Source of the DNA: Bacillota bacterium
GTDB lineage: Bacteria > Bacillota > Limnochordia > Limnochordales > ZCTH02-B6
Length of the DNA stretch: 9,117 nucleotides
Assembly (NCBI GenBank): GCA_017578085.1
Contig: PKQR01000092.1
Coordinates: 1-9,117, forward strand
Direction of reading: 5' to 3'
Part shown: positions 5,766 to 9,117 of the stretch, piece after piece
How positions within the stretch are numbered: position 1 is the stretch's first letter
Layout of the letters: every line of letters begins with the position of its first letter
The notes under the pieces: model-generated
Seen by the model: the letters and a program-made list of their open reading frames with translations, nothing else
Databases searched by the model: none
What the model was told of the DNA's origin: nothing
Made by a program: the position numbers and the translations under genes

Positions 5766-6002
5766 ACGCTTCCCCTAACCTCAACGGCAGCCTGACGACC
5801 AGCGTCGATGGCGCCGGGTCCGGGGAGACCTGGCCTCCCGCCCCGACAACCCCATCGGCATCGACTCAAGGCTCCGCGTCCCCGGCTTGCCCTCGAGTCT
5901 GTCCGGTAAACCAGCGTGTTGCGCAACAGCACTGTTAGCCAGACTTGCGCGGATAATTCGACACCTCTTGCGCAGGTCCTCCCGGACGCCACCCGATTTT
6001 TC
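5756..6002 (-). other. Gene-free leader region between the kinase fusion and the HD-GYP gene
   Basis: About 250 nt with no convincing ORF. Structures seen include a 9-bp inverted repeat GACTCAAGG (5863-5871) / CCTCGAGTC (5891-5899; one G-U as RNA) around a 19-nt loop. There is also a perfect 12-bp palindrome TGTTGCGCAACA (5917-5928) and two more TTGCGC copies (5945-5950, 5968-5973). A short CCGA...TCGG hairpin lies further downstream in the transcript. Together with the terminator these fit a structured 5' leader or a protein-binding operator region. No known riboswitch class could be matched with confidence. Confidence 0.45.
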
Positions 6003-7340
6003 TCATATTGGAATTCCGAAGTGCACGGTGGTCCCCTGTCCGGGCGCGGCCTCGAGCTCCATCCATCCCCCCAGCAAATGGAGCCGCTCGCGCATCCCCT
6101 GCAGGCCAAACCGGTTTCCGGTACGAACCGCGTGCGGGTCAAACCCCCGCCCGTCGTCCCGCACCTCCGCCTGCAGTTCCCGGTCCCGGCGGACTACCCT
6201 TACCTTGACGCAGGACGCGCCCGAATGTTTGTTGGCGTTGTTGAGGCATTCCTGAATCAACCGAAAAGCGGCCAGCTCCACTTGGGGATCGAGACGGGTA
6301 AGCTCGCCGTCAAACTCCAAATCCACCGCTATGCCACTGCGCTGCTGGAATTCGGAGGCGTAGAGCCGCAGCGCCTCAAAGAGCCCTTGTTCTTCCACGA
6401 CCAGGGGACGGAGGTCGGCAATCACCTGGCGGATATCCCGCAGACTAGTCCGCAGGAGCTCCTTCAGCCGGCGCAGTTCCTCCCTGGCCCGGTCGGGATC
6501 CGTGTCCATCAGGCGCTCGCAGACTTCCACCCGGAGCACCAAGTTCGCCAGGGTTTGCGCCGCCCCGTCATGGAGTTCCCTGGCAACGCGCCGGCGCTCG
6601 TCTTCCTGGGCCTGGAGCACCGTCCTCGCCTCTCTGGACGGAGCGGGACGCGCGCCGCCGGGGCCCGTTTGCGGCCCGACCCACTCTTCGCCGTCTTCCC
6701 AGCGCTCCTTTTTCCAGATGGGCACGATCTCCTTCAAGCGGTCGATGGCGTAACGCGCCGCTGAGAAGGCTGAGTCCCGGTGCGGAGCTGCGGCCGCCAC
6801 CATGACGCTCGCCTCACCAATGCCCAAGGCCCCGACCCGGTGGGTGATGGCCAGCCGCACGTCGGGCCAGCGGTTGGCCACCTCCCGCCCGATCCGCGCC
6901 ATCTCCTGCACGGCCATTTCCCGGTACGCCTCGTACTCAAGGCTTACCGTCCGCCGCTCGCCGGTGAACTCGCGCACCACGCCGGCAAAAAGGGCCACGG
7001 CCCCAGCCCTCGGGTTCACCACCTTGGCGATGAGCGCGTCCGCGGACAGTGGTTGGTCGGTAATCTCGAAAGACGTGTTGGCCTCCACGCCCGGGCTGCC
7101 ACCGCTCACCGGGGGCATGAAGGCCACCTCGTCCCCTTCCGCCAGGCGCGTCTGCCACGTCGCATAGGAGAGGTTCACCGCCACCAGCAAGCGGCGCTCG
7201 AAACGCTCGATGGGCGGGCAGACCGCGACCAATTGCCGCCAGGCCTCCTGGACGGTCGCATCAGGGGGCAAATCGAGCGTCAAAGTCCGTTGTCCCACCG
7301 CCTCCGCCAAAGCCGCAAAGGTGCGGACGGTCACCTGCAC
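6003..7340 (-). CDS. MoaD-MoaE-histidine kinase fusion protein
   Basis: One uninterrupted 445-residue frame, no membrane segment. Residues 1-81 are MoaD, the ubiquitin-fold sulfur carrier of molybdopterin synthase, ending FMPPVSGG (Gly80-Gly81) then Ser82. Residues about 91-226 are MoaE, the catalytic subunit, with FAGVVREFTGERR, YEAYREMA, HRVGALGIGE, PHRDSAF (His187, Arg188) and PIWKKE (Lys210, Lys211), so the usual active-site residues are kept. After a Pro/Gly/Ala/Arg linker (about 227-244) comes a NarL-family kinase: HisKA_3 box RRVARELHDG (phospho-acceptor His257), N-box ECLNNANKH (364-372), DDGRGFD (395-401) and GLQGMRERL (412-420). MoaD-MoaE fusions are known (mycobacterial MoaX, cleaved after Gly-Gly); fusion to a kinase is not one I recognise. 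GTG 7340 is chosen for AAAGGAGG 8 nt upstream; longer reading would run into the divergent gene. No response regulator is in the window. Confidence 0.9.
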   Translation of the reverse strand: MQVTVRTFAALAEAVGQRTLTLDLPPDATVQEAWRQLVAVCPPIERFERRLLVAVNLSYATWQTRLAEGDEVAFMPPVSGGSPGVEANTSFEITDQPLSADALIAKVVNPRAGAVALFAGVVREFTGERRTVSLEYEAYREMAVQEMARIGREVANRWPDVRLAITHRVGALGIGEASVMVAAAAPHRDSAFSAARYAIDRLKEIVPIWKKERWEDGEEWVGPQTGPGGARPAPSREARTVLQAQEDERRRVARELHDGAAQTLANLVLRVEVCERLMDTDPDRAREELRRLKELLRTSLRDIRQVIADLRPLVVEEQGLFEALRLYASEFQQRSGIAVDLEFDGELTRLDPQVELAAFRLIQECLNNANKHSGASCVKVRVVRRDRELQAEVRDDGRGFDPHAVRTGNRFGLQGMRERLHLLGGWMELEAAPGQGTTVHFGIPI

Positions 7341-7510
7341 GCCGTCGGCCTCCTTTGGATGTCCGTCGCGCCTCCAGCGACCCCTGACCTGTCCCAATTT
7401 GCCGTGCTTCGACGCCCTCCTTTTCTTCTCCTGTCCATTGGTCTCGCCTGCCGTAACCAGCAGGATTTGGCTGGGTACACCGCGAAGCCTCTCCCTAAAC
7501 GGAGGGGGGG
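7341..7510. promoter_or_regulatory. Shared divergent promoter region (170 bp)
   Basis: The MoaD-MoaE-kinase gene (minus) and the JAMM-LysM gene (plus) start from opposite ends of this stretch, so both promoters must lie in it or in the neighbouring coding sequence. It contains a pyrimidine-rich run on the plus strand (about 7415-7432) and a short inverted repeat CCAGC (7457-7461) / GCTGG (7470-7474) that could be an operator. No -35/-10 pair could be assigned with confidence. Confidence 0.45.
7349..7356 (-). promoter_or_regulatory. Ribosome binding site AAAGGAGG setting the MoaD start
   Basis: AAAGGAGG on the minus strand, 8 nt from GTG 7340, is near-ideal. It puts the start exactly at the first beta strand of MoaD (VQVTVRTFAAL). 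This rules out the open extension to 7577, which would overlap the JAMM gene on the other strand. Confidence 0.85.
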
Positions 7511-8701
7511 ATGGCCATGCCCGAGCAGAGCAGCCCGCCGTGGCACCGGCGCGGGCCGCGCAAAGACGCCCTTCCACCCGGCCGAGCGCCGTCCGGGGCG
7601 CGGCTTGTTGGCCGCGACGCCGTCCCGCTGCGGGTCTACCTGCGGCGCGCCGCCTGGGACGTCATCGACCAGTTGGCCGCCGCCCACGAGCCGCCTCGCG
7701 AGGCGGGAGGAGTATTGCTGGGGCGCGCGTGCCGCGATGAGGAGGGTCCGCTCATCCTCGTCGAAGACGCCCTTCCCTCCCCCCACGGTTCCCCGGTTCT
7801 CGGACCCTTTCGCTTCGCGCAGCAGGACTGGGATTTCTTTTACGCGCGGTGGCGCCGGCAAGGCGCCCGGCAACTGGTCGTCGGGTGGTTTCACACCCAC
7901 CCGGGCTACGGCGCCCGCCCGACGTCGTACGACCACATCCTGGCCGAGCGATACTTCCCCGAGTGGTGGCAGCTCACCTACATCATAGACCCCGTAAACA
8001 TGCGCCAAGGGATGTTTCACTGGCAGGACGGGGAATTGACGCCCTTGGCCGGCTTTTGGGTGTATGACGAAGACTCGGCGGCCGCCGCGGCAGCCCGCAC
8101 AGCGGGACCGATCCCGGTCCGGCGAAGGCGGGCTGCCGCCCTTGGCTGGCCGCTGGTCTTGCTGCTCTTGGCCGCCTTCGCCTGGCTGCCTGGGCTCCCC
8201 GGTTCCCTGCCGGCACTGCGGCAGGCGTTGGCCCGGCAGGAGTCGGAAGCGGCGCAACTGATGGCTGAGCTGCACGCGCTCAAGGCCCGCCACGCAACGC
8301 TTCAGCAAGCACTGGCAGGCGCGCGCCAGCGGAGCCTGGCCGCTGCGGCGTCGGCTAACGAACCGGTAGGGGCGGCTCGGCCCGCCGCACCGTCGGCGGC
8401 CGCACCTGCGGCTGCTGTGCCGGCGGCAGTCGTCTTACCAGGACCAGTCGCCGTCACGGTAGGCCCGGTGGGCAACGGCCCAAACGGCTCGCCCGCCGGC
8501 GGGACGCACTATGAGCTGCGGTATGTGGTGCGCGAGGGCGACACGCTGTGGCGTATCAGCGGGCAGCTCTTGGGCGACCCGCTGGCGTACGCCCGGCTGG
8601 CCGACTTGAACCGGATCGCCAATCCGGACTTCATCCTGCCGGGATGGGAACTGCGCATACCCTTGGCGGCCGGAACGCCCGCTGATTCGCCCGACGATTG
8701 A
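7511..8701 (+). CDS. Membrane-anchored JAMM/JAB metalloprotease with C-terminal LysM domain
   Basis: The product has 396 residues. Residues about 38-188 are a JAMM (MPN+) domain with zinc-site residues Glu64 (REAGGVLLGR), His128 and His130 (GWFHTHPGYG) and Asp141. The spacing is HxH-x10-D as in active enzymes, with Thr138 where the motif usually has Ser. The family cleaves iso- or linear peptide bonds after the C-terminal Gly-Gly of ubiquitin-like proteins. A basic cluster VRRRR (203-207) precedes one membrane helix (about 209-228), so by the positive-inside rule JAMM is cytoplasmic. Outside follow a coiled coil (about 233-275, Leu/Ala/Gln-rich), an Ala/Pro linker (276-330) and a LysM peptidoglycan-binding domain (335-384, YVVREGDTLWRISGQLL, LNRIANPDFILPGWELRIP). 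GGAGG at 7501-7505 serves ATG 7511; ATG 7517 is also possible. It is divergent from the MoaD-containing fusion gene, a likely substrate source (inference). Confidence 0.9.
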   Translation: MAMPEQSSPPWHRRGPRKDALPPGRAPSGARLVGRDAVPLRVYLRRAAWDVIDQLAAAHEPPREAGGVLLGRACRDEEGPLILVEDALPSPHGSPVLGPFRFAQQDWDFFYARWRRQGARQLVVGWFHTHPGYGARPTSYDHILAERYFPEWWQLTYIIDPVNMRQGMFHWQDGELTPLAGFWVYDEDSAAAAAARTAGPIPVRRRRAAALGWPLVLLLLAAFAWLPGLPGSLPALRQALARQESEAAQLMAELHALKARHATLQQALAGARQRSLAAAASANEPVGAARPAAPSAAAPAAAVPAAVVLPGPVAVTVGPVGNGPNGSPAGGTHYELRYVVREGDTLWRISGQLLGDPLAYARLADLNRIANPDFILPGWELRIPLAAGTPADSPDD

Positions 8702-8730
8702 CGCAGAAACGCTCAAGGATGGATCCGCGC

Positions 8731-9117
8731 CTATGAGGAGGAGGGCGCGGGCACCACGTGGAACGTGGCCGGCGTCCTCAAGATGGACATTTCCGAAAGC
8801 GGCCAGTAGCGCCAGATGGCCCGCCCGACAATGAGGTCCCGCGGCACAAACCCGACGCGGCGATCACGGCTGTCTTCGCTGTTGTTGCGGTTGTCCCCCA
8901 ACACGAAGTAGTGGTTGGGTGGCACCACGACGGGGCCGAAGGAGCCGAACATAGGGCCGTTGATGTAGGGTTCCTCCAGCGCCACGCCGTTCACGTACAC
9001 GGTGCCGCGCGAAATGATGATCTCATCTCCCGGGATGCCGATGATGCGCTTGATGAAATGCTGGCGCGGGTTGGCCGGATACCGGAAGACGATCACATCG
9101 CCGCGCTGGGGCTCCTG
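8731..9117 (-). CDS. lepB: Signal peptidase I, C-terminal part (N-terminus outside window)
   Basis: The reading frame stays open to the window edge on the minus strand, so about 129 C-terminal residues are visible. The enzyme cleaves signal peptides from exported proteins at the outer face of the cytoplasmic membrane. Seen in order: PQRGDVIVFRYP; the catalytic-Lys segment FIKRIIGIPGD; GTVYVNG; YFVLGDNRNNSEDSR (the conserved GDNRxxSxDSR box); and FVPRDLIVGRAIWRYWP. The membrane anchor and the nucleophilic Ser (SMxPT) must lie beyond base 9117. The gene converges on the JAMM-LysM gene with 29 bp between the stops, and no hairpin terminator is visible there. Confidence 0.95.
   Translation of the reverse strand, partial: QEPQRGDVIVFRYPANPRQHFIKRIIGIPGDEIIISRGTVYVNGVALEEPYINGPMFGSFGPVVVPPNHYFVLGDNRNNSEDSRDRRVGFVPRDLIVGRAIWRYWPLSEMSILRTPATFHVVPAPSSS

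Noticed and set aside
5860..5905. Possible c-di-GMP-I (GEMM) riboswitch before the HD-GYP gene
   Set aside because: Minus-strand pieces AGGGCAAGCC and GGGGACGC..AGCC resemble parts of the GEMM core in the right order. However, the tetraloop hairpin expected between them is absent and AAAGCC is GGAGCC. The match is too partial to call; an Infernal search with RF01051 would decide.
5690..6142. N-terminal extension of the HD-GYP protein by 151 residues
   Set aside because: The frame is open, but it crosses the terminator hairpin, has Cys/Arg/Gly-rich non-protein-like composition and overlaps the kinase 3' end. ATG 5689 has a good SD.
7331..7438. 35-residue minus-strand ORF (MDRRRKGGRRS...) overlapping the region before MoaD
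   Set aside because: It has no good ribosome binding site, is low-complexity basic, and its end overlaps the SD and start of the MoaD gene. It is more likely leader sequence.
1..9117. CRISPR arrays, insertion sequences, tRNA or rRNA genes
   Set aside because: No spaced identical repeats, transposase motifs, cloverleaf sequences or rRNA stretches were seen on either strand.

Overview
The window is a GC-rich bacterial chromosomal segment. Coding is dense, GTG starts are common, Shine-Dalgarno (SD) sequences are strong and AGGAGG-like, and the DnaA-box-like sites are mostly of the TTGTCCACA form favoured by high-GC bacteria. The gene content (endonuclease III, type II NADH dehydrogenase, a single-polypeptide TPR/HD-GYP protein, a LysM protein, signal peptidase I) fits a high-GC Gram-positive lineage, perhaps a thermophilic deep-branching Firmicute. 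That placement is inference; no marker gene here settles it.

Layout. (1) 1-1445, plus strand: the 3' part of endonuclease III (nth), overlapped by a short-chain dehydrogenase/reductase gene. (2) 1446-1775: a gene-free stretch with two isolated DnaA-box-like sites, then four abutting 11-bp direct repeats carrying TTGTCC(A/T)CA, then an inverted perfect box TGTGGATAA. It leads into a small sigma-region-4/LuxR-like HTH gene (1776-2042). (3) 2061-5689, minus strand, read right to left: a TPR plus degenerate HD-GYP protein, a 33-codon small ORF with a very strong SD and three consecutive Trp codons, a type II NADH dehydrogenase, and nicotinamidase (pncA). (4) 5690-6002: a long leader ending in an intrinsic terminator that sits almost on the ribosome binding site of the HD-GYP gene, which looks like an attenuator. 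(5) 6003-7340, minus strand: one continuous reading frame joining MoaD, MoaE and a NarL-family (HisKA_3) histidine kinase. (6) Divergent from it, 7511-8701, plus strand: a JAMM/JAB metalloprotease joined through a membrane segment, a coiled coil and an Ala/Pro linker to a LysM domain. (7) 8731-9117, minus strand: the C-terminal part of signal peptidase I (lepB), cut by the window edge.

The most interesting feature is the divergent pair at 6003-8701. MoaD is a ubiquitin-fold protein that works through a C-terminal Gly-Gly. Here that Gly-Gly is internal, followed by Ser, and fused to MoaE and then to a kinase. JAMM proteases cleave after the Gly-Gly of ubiquitin-like proteins. A membrane-anchored, wall-binding JAMM protease beside a MoaD-MoaE-kinase fusion suggests that proteolytic release of MoaD could link molybdopterin synthesis to two-component signalling, or vice versa. 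The fusion and the domain make-up are seen in the sequence; the functional link is inference.
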